A stretch of DNA of 64,000 nucleotides from Paracoccus sp. UBA889. Its GTDB lineage: Bacteria > Pseudomonadota > Alphaproteobacteria > Rhodobacterales > Rhodobacteraceae. The translations under genes were made by a program, and so were the position numbers. Positions 54,027-63,694 of the stretch are shown in pieces. The DNA lies in the NCBI GenBank assembly GCA_002294185.1, contig DBFD01000027.1, positions 1 through 64,000 on the forward strand, read 5' to 3'. The notes beneath the pieces were generated by a model that was given only the letters and a program-made list of their open reading frames with translations, made no database searches and was not told where the DNA came from. Numbering within the stretch: position 1 is the stretch's first letter; each line of letters begins with the position of its first letter.

Positions 54027-54880
54027 GCTGTCTCCTTCAACTGACGCAGCACATCTTGCAGACCAACGCGCCAATCCGGGCGTGAAATTCCGAAATCCCG
54101 CTCGATCTTGCGGCAGTTCAGTCTGGAATTCAAAGGGCGCCGGGCGGGCGTCGGGTAATCCGCCGTCGCGATATCGCGCACCTCGCAGGTGAGGCCGGCA
54201 TGTGAAAAGATCTCGCGCGCGAAATCCGCCCAGGACACGTCGGGGGTTCCGGCAAAGTGATAGATGCCGCGCGTTGTTTCTGCAGTCAGCATCCGACTTG
54301 CCATGTGCAGCAGGGCTTGAGCAATATCCCTCGCGGGGGTCGGTCCACCCGACTGGTCCGCGACGATGGACAGAATCTCCCTTTCCGCGCCGAGGCGCAG
54401 CATGGTCTTCACGAAATTGCTGCCATGCGCCGAAAAGACCCATGACGTCCTCAGGACGGCCCATCGCCCACCCGTATCGGCGATGGCCTGTTCGCCGGCC
54501 AGCTTGCTGGCGCCGTATTGCCCCAGTGCTCTGGTCGGATCATCCTCGGACCACGCCGTCAGGCTTGAACCGTCGAAGACATAGTCGGTCGAGACATGCA
54601 AAAAGGGAATGCCCAACGCTTTCGCCGCTCGCGCCATCTCGGCCGGCGCTTCGGCATTGATCTTCCAGGCAAGGTCGCGCTCCGTCTCGGCGCGGTCGAC
54701 GGCGGTATAGGCGGCTGCGTTCACGATGACGCTGGGTGCGATTGTCCCGATCACCTTGGCGCAGCGCTCCGGCCTTGACAGATCCGCGTGCTGCCGGCCG
54801 AGGAAAATCGCCTCTGGAGCCAGGCCACGCAATTCCCGCGCCAGTTGTCCGTTCAGACCGAAGACCAGCAAACCCTTCAC
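54023..54880 (-). CDS. rmlD: dTDP-4-dehydrorhamnose reductase
   Basis: A 285-residue extended SDR, the last step of dTDP-L-rhamnose synthesis. [18 protein letters not shown] is the NADPH loop, [12 protein letters not shown] the substrate region, and the catalytic triad lies in [10 protein letters not shown] and [10 protein letters not shown]. The C-terminal [18 protein letters not shown] matches RmlD. The start is a GTG at 54880 overlapping the rmlB stop (GTGA), so it is translationally coupled. Confidence 0.95.
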   Translation of the reverse strand: MKGLLVFGLNGQLARELRGLAPEAIFLGRQHADLSRPERCAKVIGTIAPSVIVNAAAYTAVDRAETERDLAWKINAEAPAEMARAAKALGIPFLHVSTDYVFDGSSLTAWSEDDPTRALGQYGASKLAGEQAIADTGGRWAVLRTSWVFSAHGSNFVKTMLRLGAEREILSIVADQSGGPTPARDIAQALLHMASRMLTAETTRGIYHFAGTPDVSWADFAREIFSHAGLTCEVRDIATADYPTPARRPLNSRLNCRKIERDFGISRPDWRVGLQDVLRQLKETA

Positions 54881-55917
54881 CGACCGGTCCCCAACCGCTT
54901 CCCGACGCCGTCCCGCCCCAGCAAGGGCTGCCACCACGCGGGATTGTCCAGATACCACCGGACGGTCCGGCGCAGCCCCTCCTCTATGGTCACCGAGGGA
55001 CGCCATCCCAATTCGCTGCGAATGCGTGTGGGATCGATGGCATAACGGCGATCATGCCCCGGCCGGTCAGGCACGAAGGTGACAAGCCGCCCATGAGGCC
55101 CATTTTCGGGCTTCAAGACATCCATCTGCGCGCAGATCATCCGTACCAGTTCCAGATTGGTCGCCTCGTTTTCTCCGCCGATATTGTAGCTGCGTCCCGT
55201 CCGGCCCTTTTCCAGCACCAGCAGCAAGGCATCGGCATGGTCCTCGACATAGAGCCAATCGCGGATGTTTCCGCCATCGCCGTAGACGGGTATGCTTTGT
55301 CCCGCAAGTGCCCTGAGAATGACGACCGGAACCAGCTTTTCGGGAAAATGAAAAGGCCCGTAGTTGTTCGAACAATTCGTGAGAACGACCGGCAGGCCAT
55401 AGGTCTCGTGCCATGCCCTTGCCAGATGATCGGAGCCTGCCTTGCTTGCCGAATAGGGACTGCGCGGATCATAGGGCGTGTCCTCGATGAATTGTCCTTC
55501 ATTGCCGAGACTGCCGAAAACCTCGTCGGTCGAGATGTGATGGAAGCGGAAGTGATCCGGCCGCCCTCGGGCGACCCAATAGGCCCTTGCCGACTCCAGC
55601 AGATTGAAAGTTCCCAGAATATTCGTCTCGATGAAGGCCGCAGGTCCGTCGATCGAACGATCGACATGACTTTCAGCCGCGAGGTGCATGATCGCCTCTG
55701 GACGGTGGCGGGCGATCACGCGATCAAGCGCCGCCCGGTCGCGAATGTCCGCCTTTTCGAAAAAATAGCGCGGATTTCCCGCGACACTCGCAACATTTGC
55801 CGGATTCGCAGCATAGGTAAGCGCATCGAGGTTCACGACCTGGTGCCCGCGTTCGATAGCCCGCCTCACAACGGCTGAGCCGATGAAACCGGCGCCGCCG
55901 GTGACAAGAATCCTCAT
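54877..55917 (-). CDS. rmlB: dTDP-glucose 4,6-dehydratase
   Basis: A 346-residue extended SDR that forms dTDP-4-keto-6-deoxyglucose. [20 protein letters not shown] is the NAD loop. [27 protein letters not shown] and the [15 protein letters not shown] motif (Tyr, Lys) match RmlB, with the catalytic Asp-Glu in [26 protein letters not shown] and [10 protein letters not shown] are further signatures. It overlaps rmlC by four bases. A normal length for the family is about 350. Confidence 0.96.
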   Translation of the reverse strand: MRILVTGGAGFIGSAVVRRAIERGHQVVNLDALTYAANPANVASVAGNPRYFFEKADIRDRAALDRVIARHRPEAIMHLAAESHVDRSIDGPAAFIETNILGTFNLLESARAYWVARGRPDHFRFHHISTDEVFGSLGNEGQFIEDTPYDPRSPYSASKAGSDHLARAWHETYGLPVVLTNCSNNYGPFHFPEKLVPVVILRALAGQSIPVYGDGGNIRDWLYVEDHADALLLVLEKGRTGRSYNIGGENEATNLELVRMICAQMDVLKPENGPHGRLVTFVPDRPGHDRRYAIDPTRIRSELGWRPSVTIEEGLRRTVRWYLDNPAWWQPLLGRDGVGKRLGTGR

Positions 55918-56474
55918 CCCGGTTCCCCGAGCGCAAATGGACTCGTCCAGTCGCCGAAGGCAGGGGCTGCGGCATCCTTTTGCGACAGAACGGGATCCGC
56001 CACACTCCAATCGATCCCCAGGCTGTCCCAGCGGACGACACCGTCGCTGGCACGATCATAATAATCAGTACATTTGTAGACGATTTCGGTTTCGGGTTCG
56101 CGCGTCACGAAACCATGCAGAAAGCCCGCCGGGATCCAGATCTGCCGGCCGTTTGCAAAGGAAAGCTCGACCCCGATCCAGCGCCCGAAATCCGGGCTGC
56201 CTTGCCGGGCATCCACGGCGACGTCGAAAAGCCGTCCGCGACCGCAACGGACAAGTTTTCCCTGCGCATGTGGTGGCGCCTGATAGTGAAGCCCGCGCAG
56301 TGTTCCGGCATGCGAAGACAGGGAATGATTGTCCTGAACGAATTCGGGAAGATCGATACCTGCCTCGAGCAGCGACTTTCTGCTCCAGCTTTCAGAGAAG
56401 AACCCCCTGTCGTCACCATGCCGGATCGGGGTGATGATCAGCACGCCATCCAAGTCGGTCTTCTCGATATACAT
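55914..56474 (-). CDS. rmlC: dTDP-4-dehydrorhamnose 3,5-epimerase
   Basis: A 186-residue cupin that epimerises dTDP-4-keto-6-deoxyglucose. [36 protein letters not shown] and the [20 protein letters not shown] region with its His base are RmlC hallmarks. [19 protein letters not shown] and [19 protein letters not shown] follow. It leads the rml operon; the spacer behind flgI is 120 bases and should hold the rml promoter, though no clear one is seen and the RBS is weak. Confidence 0.95.
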   Translation of the reverse strand: MYIEKTDLDGVLIITPIRHGDDRGFFSESWSRKSLLEAGIDLPEFVQDNHSLSSHAGTLRGLHYQAPPHAQGKLVRCGRGRLFDVAVDARQGSPDFGRWIGVELSFANGRQIWIPAGFLHGFVTREPETEIVYKCTDYYDRASDGVVRWDSLGIDWSVADPVLSQKDAAAPAFGDWTSPFALGEPG

Positions 56475-56594
56475 GCTGATGCCATCAATCGCTTTCCCGC
56501 GGATCCAACCTCAAAACAGCTGGAACTTCAACCGCGGAGAGGGCCTGATCCGACCTGCCGCTTCCGACTTCGCCGATTCGCCTTCATCCGGACC

Positions 56595-57701
56595 TCATTC
56601 GACGATCAGATCGGCATGAAGCGCCCCTGCGGCATGGATCGATTTCAGAATATCGATCATGTCGCGTGGCCTGACGCCCAGTGAATTCAGCCCTTCGACA
56701 AGATCGCTCAGCGACGTTTCGCCCGCAACCTCGGCAAAGCCGATGCCCGGCTCCTCGCGAATTTCTGACGATGTTCGCGGAACAGTCACGGTTTCCCCCT
56801 GGGCAAAGGGATTTGGCTGGGAGACGACCGGGGCTTCGCTGACCCTGAGGGTCAGGTTGCCTTGCGAAACGGCAACGCGCGAAATGCGCACCTTTTCCCC
56901 CATGACGATTGTTCCGGCCTTCGGATCGATCACTACCTTCGCGCGATCCTCGGGTTCGACGGTCAGATTCTCGATCCGACCCAATACCCGGGCGGGGTTT
57001 ACCTCGCCAAGGTTGCGAAACTCCACGATCACCGTGCCGCTGTCCTGAGTCGTCGCGATGCGAAGCTTGAAGTCGCGGTTGATCACGTCCTCTACGCGGG
57101 TGGCCGTGGTGAAATCGGCATTCCTCAGGGCGATGCGGATATTCTGGATCTCCGCAAAATCGAACTGAACCTCGCGTTCCACACGCGCGCCAACCGGTAT
57201 GGCACCGGCTGTCGGCACGCCCTGGACGACGCGCGACGCCTGGCCGGAAACCGAAACGCCACCCGCAATGATCGAGCCTTGCGCCACGGCGTAGATTTCT
57301 CCATCGGCAGCCTTAAGCGGGGTCATGACCAACGTGCCCCCAAGCAGGCTTTTCGCATCGCCTATGGTAGAGACGCTGACATCGATGCGACTGCCCGACC
57401 GCGCGAAGGGTGGTAAGGTCGCTGTCACGACGACGGCGGCGACGTTCTTCGATCGCAGTGCTTCGTCGGTGACATTTACCCCCAACCGCTCCAGGAGGCC
57501 GGCAAGCATTTCCTCGGTGAAAGGTGCATTGCGAAAACCGTCGCCGGTGCCGTCCAGGCCCACGACCAAGCCATAGCCGACCAGATCGTTCCCGCGAACT
57601 CCGTCGAAATCAGCCAGATCCTTGATGCGAACCGGGGCTGCCCCTGCGATCAGGGGCACCAGCATGACAAGCGAACAGACAAATGATATCAGTCGTTTCA
57701 C
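56595..57701 (-). CDS. flgI: Flagellar P-ring protein FlgI
   Basis: A 368-residue periplasmic P-ring subunit with a signal peptide (VCSLVMLVPLIAGAAP). RIKDLADFDGVRGNDLVGYG and GLDGTGDGF are the N-terminal signature, and DLVEGLNSLGVRPRDMIDIL with HAAGALHADL the conserved C-terminus. The start is GTG 57701, overlapping the flgL stop (GTGA), so it is coupled to flgL. It closes the motB-flgE-flgK-flgL-flgI run. FlgA and FlgH are encoded on the facing operon across the rml insertion. Confidence 0.97.
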   Translation of the reverse strand: MKRLISFVCSLVMLVPLIAGAAPVRIKDLADFDGVRGNDLVGYGLVVGLDGTGDGFRNAPFTEEMLAGLLERLGVNVTDEALRSKNVAAVVVTATLPPFARSGSRIDVSVSTIGDAKSLLGGTLVMTPLKAADGEIYAVAQGSIIAGGVSVSGQASRVVQGVPTAGAIPVGARVEREVQFDFAEIQNIRIALRNADFTTATRVEDVINRDFKLRIATTQDSGTVIVEFRNLGEVNPARVLGRIENLTVEPEDRAKVVIDPKAGTIVMGEKVRISRVAVSQGNLTLRVSEAPVVSQPNPFAQGETVTVPRTSSEIREEPGIGFAEVAGETSLSDLVEGLNSLGVRPRDMIDILKSIHAAGALHADLIVE

Positions 57702-58711
57702 AGGAAATCCACCAATCTGAGTTTTGACAGCCTCGCAGTCACCGCATAGAGCGTTTGAAGCTGGCTCTGGGCCTCGGTGATTGCCGCAGCGGTCTGATAG
57801 GGATCGGCCTGTCTGATCTGGTTGCGGGCGCTGGTCAGCGTAGCCTCGACCGCTGAAGTCTCGCTCTGCGCACGCTCGACCAATTGCTGGTTCAATCCGA
57901 TTCTCGCCATTTCTGACAGCAGAGAATCGCGATTGGAAACGATCGCGGTGGTCGCGTTTTGCAACAATGCGCTTCTTTCCGCGTGATCACCCGCCAGGAC
58001 ACCACGATCCAGAAGCGCCGCGGTTGCCAAACCCTTCAACTGGTCGCGCAGGGCCGGAGACAGCACCGTGGTCCGCAGCACGATGCTGCTATCTTCCGCA
58101 ATCGCGATGTTCTGCGCTTCGTCCACGCTTCCGGAATAGGCCAAGTCGGAAAAACCCCCTGCACCCGGCGCCGCATCAAACCAGGCTGCAACGGCAGCAG
58201 TCACATCGCCTGCGGTATTCAACCCCGAAACAACCGTCTCAAGTTGGTCCAGAATCTGTCCGGCCGCCATCAGCGGCGGCTGATCGGTATTCGTACCCGC
58301 GAAGAAATAGCGTCCAGCCACGGCCCCGTTGAAACGCGCAACGGTCGATTCGAAAACGCCGGCCGCGTCAGCCGCATGAGCAGCGAGGGTCGTGACGGTC
58401 GCATTGCCGGCATCGGACAAAAGCGCCGACGACAAGGCAACCGACATGTCGTTCGTGGAAACCAGCGCGTCCTGCATCCCTTGGGTCAGTGATGCCGCTT
58501 CCCTCGCGTTCCGGCTGTATTGCGCCGCCATCGACAATCGCGATTCGATGTCGTTCAGAACGCGCGTATTCCCGCCCAAACGGCCGGACAAATCCTTGAC
58601 CTCGCCGCTGGACAATTCATCGCTGAGCGTCGCAAGCGTTGTCTTGATCCGGTTCGAGGCGGCCTGCAACGCAAAGGCGCGTGCCTGATCACCCAAAGAA
58701 TTCACGTTCAT
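57698..58711 (-). CDS. flgL: Flagellar hook-associated protein FlgL (HAP3)
   Basis: A 337-residue flagellin-like protein that joins hook and filament. The N-terminal coil MNVNSLGDQARAFALQAASN and the C-terminal QTAAAITEAQSQLQTLYAVT are the paired D0/D1 helices. FNGAVAGRYFFAGTNTDQPP is the signature region. ATG 58711 is used; a TTG at 58717 overlaps the flgK stop. Its place directly after flgK confirms it is FlgL rather than flagellin. Confidence 0.92.
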   Translation of the reverse strand: MNVNSLGDQARAFALQAASNRIKTTLATLSDELSSGEVKDLSGRLGGNTRVLNDIESRLSMAAQYSRNAREAASLTQGMQDALVSTNDMSVALSSALLSDAGNATVTTLAAHAADAAGVFESTVARFNGAVAGRYFFAGTNTDQPPLMAAGQILDQLETVVSGLNTAGDVTAAVAAWFDAAPGAGGFSDLAYSGSVDEAQNIAIAEDSSIVLRTTVLSPALRDQLKGLATAALLDRGVLAGDHAERSALLQNATTAIVSNRDSLLSEMARIGLNQQLVERAQSETSAVEATLTSARNQIRQADPYQTAAAITEAQSQLQTLYAVTARLSKLRLVDFL

Positions 58712-58713
58712 GG

Positions 58714-60171
58714 TCAAAGCCTCAGAATTTGGTCCATCATCTCGTTGATTGCCTGGATCACGCGGGCGTTCGCCGCATAGGCCTGTTCGTATTCCAAGAG
58801 GCGCTGCATTTCCGCGTCGCTGTCCACGCCATCGGCCATCAAGCGCGAGGAAATCGTTTCAGCACGGGAATTGCGGACCGCAGCGTCTGCTTCCGCATTT
58901 ACTCGGCGCGTGGCGACCCGCGATTCGACACTGGCGAGCCGCGCCGCGAAACTGGCATTGCCGTCGAAGCCGCTGCCCGCAAGCGGTGCGCCGACCGCCT
59001 CAAGCGCGTTGGCGAGCGCGTTGAGATAGGTTGAATCCCCCACGGCGGAACTGGAAACAGCGCCCGCGCCAGAGCGGATGCGCCACAATGCGCCACCGCT
59101 TTCCGGCCTGACCGAATCGTTCAACTGCAGCCGGGCGGCAAGTCCGGCGACCGATGCCACGTCCGCTCGCGATCCTGCATCGGTAAAAAGGCCGGGATCA
59201 GTCGCCGTGATGGAAGGATCCACGGATGGATCCGCCAGTCGCTCGTGCAATTCGAAGGCCAGAGCGTCCAGCTCTTGCTGAAGCTGAGGCGCCAGATCGT
59301 CGCGGATGGCGAAATTCGCCGACAGCGAACCACCGGCGAAAGGGCGCATCTGGCTGGCTGACAATTCCTGACCATTCTCGAACAGTCGCGTGACCGAGCC
59401 ACTTCCAACCACGCTGTCAGCGGTCAGTTCGCCTGAATCTGTAAAGGAGAGCTCGGTCGGTGTGGTTCCGTCCAGCAGGACCGCCCCTTCAATGGTAAAC
59501 AATGCGATCTTGCCCGCCTCGCGCGCGACTTCCTGAATCGGCACGATCTTCGAGATTTGGTCGACGACCAAGGCCCTTTCGTCAATCAGAGACAAGGGGT
59601 CGGAGCCGTTCGATTCCAGGATCGAAATGCGCCGGTTCAGATATGCGACCCGCTCGAGAGAGGCGCTCAGGGTCGCGACATCTGCGGCGATAGCCTGGTC
59701 GGCCATCTGGCGCGACTTCTGAACCTGGTTTGAAGCGGCGTTCAAACCCTTCGTAAGACGATCCGCCGCGATGACGACCTGGCCCAGCCGAATCTCATCA
59801 TCGGGACGAGCGGACGCCGATTGCAGTGCCGTGCGGAAATCGCCCAGCAGGGTCGCCAAAGCGCCGGTTTCACCCGGCAGGCCGACCAGCTTTTCCATCG
59901 CGGACTGGAAATTCAAGCGAATCCCGGCCTCGGCGCTGGCCGATCCGGCAAGGCGCGACTCGGCGACAAGGCTGGCATTGACGACGCGGGTCACACCGTC
60001 CAGGCGGACACCACCGCCATTGCCGCCCAGGGTCTGAACGGAAACGGCAAGCTCGCGCCTAGCATATCCGGGCGTCATCGCGTTCGCCATGTTGGCGGCG
60101 ACCGTTTCGGTCCCGCGTGCCGTCGCCGTCAGCCCCGACATCGCGTTCGAAAGCGCCCTTGCGATACTCAT
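58714..60171 (-). CDS. flgK: Flagellar hook-associated protein FlgK (HAP1)
   Basis: A 485-residue hook-filament junction protein. LSNAMSGLTATARGTETVAA with NMANAMTPGYARRELAV is the rod/hook N-terminal signature. The C-terminal LEYEQAYAANARVIQAINEM is the conserved coil. The ATG follows the flgE stop by about 34 bases. FlgK is often 450-600 residues. Confidence 0.95.
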   Translation of the reverse strand: MSIARALSNAMSGLTATARGTETVAANMANAMTPGYARRELAVSVQTLGGNGGGVRLDGVTRVVNASLVAESRLAGSASAEAGIRLNFQSAMEKLVGLPGETGALATLLGDFRTALQSASARPDDEIRLGQVVIAADRLTKGLNAASNQVQKSRQMADQAIAADVATLSASLERVAYLNRRISILESNGSDPLSLIDERALVVDQISKIVPIQEVAREAGKIALFTIEGAVLLDGTTPTELSFTDSGELTADSVVGSGSVTRLFENGQELSASQMRPFAGGSLSANFAIRDDLAPQLQQELDALAFELHERLADPSVDPSITATDPGLFTDAGSRADVASVAGLAARLQLNDSVRPESGGALWRIRSGAGAVSSSAVGDSTYLNALANALEAVGAPLAGSGFDGNASFAARLASVESRVATRRVNAEADAAVRNSRAETISSRLMADGVDSDAEMQRLLEYEQAYAANARVIQAINEMMDQILRL

Positions 60172-60205
60172 CTCCGGTCTCCTTGGCCAGATGCCGCCTT
60201 CCGGG

Positions 60206-61522
60206 TCAGCGTTTGATATTCGTGGTTTCCTGCAGCATCTCGTCCACGGTCTGAATGATCTTCGCGTTCGACGAATAGGCCCGCTGGGTCGAGATCAGAT
60301 AGGTCAGTTCTTCGGCCACATCCGTCGTCGAAGCCTCGCGCGCATAGCCCTGGACCGATCCGCTCGGCCCATCGCCGGCATCCCACAGGAAGAAATTACC
60401 CGAGGTCGGAGAAATCTTGAACGCCTGGCCGTCGAGTGAAATGAGCCCATTGGGGTTGGGAACATCGACCACGGGCACCTGATAGAGAGTGCGGACGAAG
60501 CCGGTATCATAGGTCGCCTTGAGATAACCGTCCTGATCGACCTCGACAGTCGTCAATTGTCCGACCGGAGATCCGTTCTTCGTGATATTGGTCGGTGAGA
60601 AGCTGGCCGAGAGCTGGCGCAAGCCGGTCGTGCCGCCGGGCGTCCCGATGAACACGTCCATCGGACCACCTGCCACCGTCAGTCCCAGATTGCCGGTGGC
60701 CGCGTCGTAGGCGCCGCCACTCAGCGTGGTGACACTGCGAATGCTGCCGCCATCCGACATGCTGTCGTCGAATTCGATCCGGTAGCTGCCCACCACGTTC
60801 GCCGTCGGATCGAGGGCGGAATCGCGGACCTCGACGGTCCAGATATTCGACATGCCGGTCGGATCGGTCGTGTCCGGGGTAAAGGTGAAATCGAGTGATT
60901 CCGAGGTTCCCAGATTGCCGAAATATTCGACCTTCAGGCTCATCGGATCACCCGGTGCGGTCGGCTCGGTCTCGGTCGCCGGCAGATTGACACCAAGGCT
61001 GACGCGCGTCGTCGGGTCGCCCGACGTCTGGTTGGCAGAGATCTGCACCGGCTGCAGACCCTGCATCGTGTCGCGCGACATCAGCGGCACGGTACCATCC
61101 GCCTGCGCCGGCCAGCCCATCAGGACAAGGCCGGATTCGGTCCTCAACACGCCCTCCGAATCGGTTCGGAACGAGCCTGTCCGGGTCATCATGAAGGGCA
61201 GTTCGTCAAAGCCGTTGTCCATGTCGACCGCCGAGGTCACGGGCAACATTCCGCGCCCGCTGATGGCGATATCAAGAGGATGGGACGTGGTGACGAGCGC
61301 GCCGTCTTCATCGATGATCCGCTGCGTGCTGGCCCGAACACCGCCCGCCGAGTAAAGCCCGGCCGTGCGGTTCTGCTGCAGGACGAAAGCGTTGAAGTCC
61401 GTTTCCATCCGCTTGTAGCCGTAGGTTCCGGAATTGGCGATATTGTCCGAAATGGTCGCCAGACGGGTCGAATTCGCCGACAGACCGGCAACGCCGGCAT
61501 TCATCGCGGATGACATGGACAT
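60206..61522 (-). CDS. flgE: Flagellar hook protein FlgE
   Basis: A 438-residue hook subunit. NAGVAGLSANSTRLATISDN followed by IANSGTYGYKRMETDFNAFV is the FlgE N-terminal signature. PLDIAISGRGMLPVTSAVDM is the central strand, and EELTYLISTQRAYSSNAKII is the C-terminal coil. A CtrA-like box with an internal GANTC lies in the 87-base spacer before it, so it is probably the promoter-proximal gene of flgE-flgK-flgL-flgI. RBS aaaggtcacttc. Confidence 0.95.
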   Translation of the reverse strand: MSMSSAMNAGVAGLSANSTRLATISDNIANSGTYGYKRMETDFNAFVLQQNRTAGLYSAGGVRASTQRIIDEDGALVTTSHPLDIAISGRGMLPVTSAVDMDNGFDELPFMMTRTGSFRTDSEGVLRTESGLVLMGWPAQADGTVPLMSRDTMQGLQPVQISANQTSGDPTTRVSLGVNLPATETEPTAPGDPMSLKVEYFGNLGTSESLDFTFTPDTTDPTGMSNIWTVEVRDSALDPTANVVGSYRIEFDDSMSDGGSIRSVTTLSGGAYDAATGNLGLTVAGGPMDVFIGTPGGTTGLRQLSASFSPTNITKNGSPVGQLTTVEVDQDGYLKATYDTGFVRTLYQVPVVDVPNPNGLISLDGQAFKISPTSGNFFLWDAGDGPSGSVQGYAREASTTDVAEELTYLISTQRAYSSNAKIIQTVDEMLQETTNIKR

Positions 61523-61574
61523 GAAGTGACCTTTCGTCGAGTACAGGTTTGACAGGCACCTTGCGGCACGGGCC

Positions 61575-61589
61575 TTAAGATTCGCCTAA
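61575..61589. promoter_or_regulatory. CtrA-like box (TTAA-N7-CTAA) with internal GANTC upstream of flgE
   Basis: On the minus strand TTAG-N7-TTAA, one mismatch from CtrA consensus, about 53-67 bases before the flgE start. The 7-base spacer gattcgc contains GATTC (61579-61583), a CcrM site. Confidence 0.5.
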
Positions 61590-61609
61590 TCGCGGCAGGC
61601 CAAAATCGT

Positions 61610-62371
61610 CTATCTCAGTAAAATCAGCTCGATCCGGTTGTTGACCGGGTCCATCGGATTGGCCGAGCGGTTCTTGCGATCGGCATATCCCGTCACACGC
61701 TGGATCCGCTGCGGATCCAGCCGCCCGCGTTCCAGCAGGTTGCGAACCGCATGAGCCCTGGCATCCGACAGCGCCCAGACAGGCGAAGTCACCAGCATTT
61801 CGGGATAGGCACGCACATGACCGGCTATTGCGATCTGGTTGCGGACCTGGCCCAGAACGCGGGCAATGATCCGGGCCAGTTCTTCAAGTGCGGGTTGCGG
61901 CTGTGCGGTGTCATCCATGAAAAGCGGCTGCTCGGTCAGGTCAGACAATTCGATCACCAGCCCTTCATCGGTCATCCGGGTCACGACATGCCGCAGCAGA
62001 TTCGTCATCTGCATCGATTCGGCGCCTGTTCCGGACAGTTGATTCTGGATCCGGCGCGAGATGTCGTCGAATTCCGCGGCCTTTTCACTGTCGGGCAGGT
62101 CCTGCACGACGGCAGAGCGCATGCCTGCCTCGACCCCGTCTCCGGACGCGCCCGGAGTGCGCACAAGGGTCGGGTTGAAATATTCCGCCAGGCCGGTCCG
62201 CTGCTTTTCCGTGGTGGCGTTCAGCAACCACATCAGCAGGAAGAAGGCCATCATCGCGGTCACGAAATCCGCATAGGCCACCTTCCATGCGCCGCCATGA
62301 TGGCCGGCTTCACCGCTTTCGACGCTGCGCTTGATGATGATCGCCGGCGGCGATCCCTTGCCCACGGCCAT
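61610..62371 (-). CDS. motB: Flagellar stator/OmpA-family protein MotB
   Basis: A 253-residue stator protein. The single membrane helix is VAYADFVTAMMAFFLLMWLL, whose Asp in YADFVTAM is the proton-binding residue. The plug segment follows, and the OmpA-like peptidoglycan-binding domain ends with NPMDPVNNRIELIL, the NR-I motif. MotA is required for the proton channel but is not in the window. ATG 62371 begins MAVGKGSPPAIII, a basic leader of MotB; the earlier in-frame ATG at 62431 adds 20 residues without an RBS. Confidence 0.94.
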   Translation of the reverse strand: MAVGKGSPPAIIIKRSVESGEAGHHGGAWKVAYADFVTAMMAFFLLMWLLNATTEKQRTGLAEYFNPTLVRTPGASGDGVEAGMRSAVVQDLPDSEKAAEFDDISRRIQNQLSGTGAESMQMTNLLRHVVTRMTDEGLVIELSDLTEQPLFMDDTAQPQPALEELARIIARVLGQVRNQIAIAGHVRAYPEMLVTSPVWALSDARAHAVRNLLERGRLDPQRIQRVTGYADRKNRSANPMDPVNNRIELILLR

Positions 62372-62462
62372 GTCGCCACCTGCCTTTCGATCACAGCTTG
62401 GCAATCTCGGGCCGGGCGGCGCACGAAACAAGTTAACGGATCAAATGCCTGACATTCCGCGT

Positions 62463-63683
62463 CTAATCATAGCTGCGGCGATCCTCGATGACCTTGCCGT
62501 CATTGGGCAGGCTGCCCGGAGCGACGATCTGTATCCGGCCCTTCAGTTTCAGCGTATCCACCACCGAACCGTCGAAAGCGGCCCCCGCCCCGGCGGAGGA
62601 TTCGAGCTGGACGATCATCACGTCCATCTCGCCATCGCGGTCCGCGATCACGCGCGCACGCAGGATTTCGGGATGGCGCGCGACCAGCGCTGCGACCTGT
62701 TCGGGACGCACGAACATGCCCTTGATCTTGGTCGTCTGGTCGGCTCGGCCCATCCAGCCCCTGATGCGCATATTCGTGCGCCCGCAGGGACTGGTTCCGG
62801 GCATGATGGCGGACAGATCGCCGGTTGCGAAGCGGATCAGAGGATAATCCGGGTTCAGCGCGGTCACCAGAACCTCGCCGACCTCGCCCTCCGCAACCGG
62901 ATCGCCGGTGCCGGGACGCACGATCTCGACGAGGACGCCCTCGTCCACGATCATTCCCTCGCCCGCCTCGCTTTCATAGGCGATATTGCCCAGATCGGCG
63001 GTGGCATAGCATTGCCGTGTCACGATGCCGCGATCCTGATATTCCTGCCGCAGCGATGGGAACAGCGCACCGCCGCCGACCACAGCCCTGGCAAAGCCCA
63101 GACGCTCGCCCAGAGCATCGGCGCGATCCAGGATCACCTTCAGGAAATCCGGCGTTCCGGCATAGCAGGTGGTGCCGATATCGACCGCCGCGCGCACCTG
63201 CAGATCGGTCTGGCCGGTGCCCGCGGGCAGAACCGCCGCACCGACGGCACGGGCCGCCGAATCGAACATCATTCCGGCCGGGGTCAGGTGATAGCCGAAG
63301 CAATTCTGCACGATATCGCCGCGCCCGACGCCCGCGGCATGAAGGAACCGGCCCAGCCGCCACCAGTCACCTTCCCGTCGACCGGGCTCGTAGATCGGTC
63401 CCGGACTCTGGAAGACGTGGTCGAATTCGGCGGCGGATCGGGTCGTATAACCGCCGAAGGGCGGCGAGATCTTCTGCGCTTCGGACAGATCCGCCTTTCG
63501 GACCACCGGCAGCTGCGCCAGGGCCGCGCGACCCGTCACCACACGGGGATCGATGTCACCGAGCAGCCGCGCCAGCGCCGGCGCGGACTTCGCGCGACGG
63601 ATGGCGGCGGGCAGTTGGACCGCCATCGCCGCATCGCGGTCGCGGGGATCGCGGCTTTCGAGGTGGTCGTAGTAGCGGGGCAT
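62463..63683 (-). CDS. Phenylacetate-CoA ligase family AMP-binding enzyme
   Basis: A 406-residue ANL-like synthetase of the PaaK type, which makes aryl-CoA thioesters. Seen: LPVVRKADLSEAQKISPPFG, then ADLGNIAYESEAGEGM with the family acidic motif, RFATGDLSAIM, and RIRGWMGRADQTTKIKGMFV with PEQV as the hinge. A classical TSGTTG P-loop is not evident, as FHTSGTTG is replaced by divergent sequence. ATG 63683 is set by AAGGAG six bases upstream. It follows a LivF-type gene by 11 bases, an arrangement common for acid-uptake operons; the acid is unknown. Confidence 0.87.
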   Translation of the reverse strand: MPRYYDHLESRDPRDRDAAMAVQLPAAIRRAKSAPALARLLGDIDPRVVTGRAALAQLPVVRKADLSEAQKISPPFGGYTTRSAAEFDHVFQSPGPIYEPGRREGDWWRLGRFLHAAGVGRGDIVQNCFGYHLTPAGMMFDSAARAVGAAVLPAGTGQTDLQVRAAVDIGTTCYAGTPDFLKVILDRADALGERLGFARAVVGGGALFPSLRQEYQDRGIVTRQCYATADLGNIAYESEAGEGMIVDEGVLVEIVRPGTGDPVAEGEVGEVLVTALNPDYPLIRFATGDLSAIMPGTSPCGRTNMRIRGWMGRADQTTKIKGMFVRPEQVAALVARHPEILRARVIADRDGEMDVMIVQLESSAGAGAAFDGSVVDTLKLKGRIQIVAPGSLPNDGKVIEDRRSYD

Positions 63684-63694
63684 CGCGAACTCCT

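Noticed and set aside
62432..62437. GTTAAC as a CtrA half-site before motB
   Set aside because: Only one half-site with a poor partner at N7 (CATT); too weak to list as a feature.
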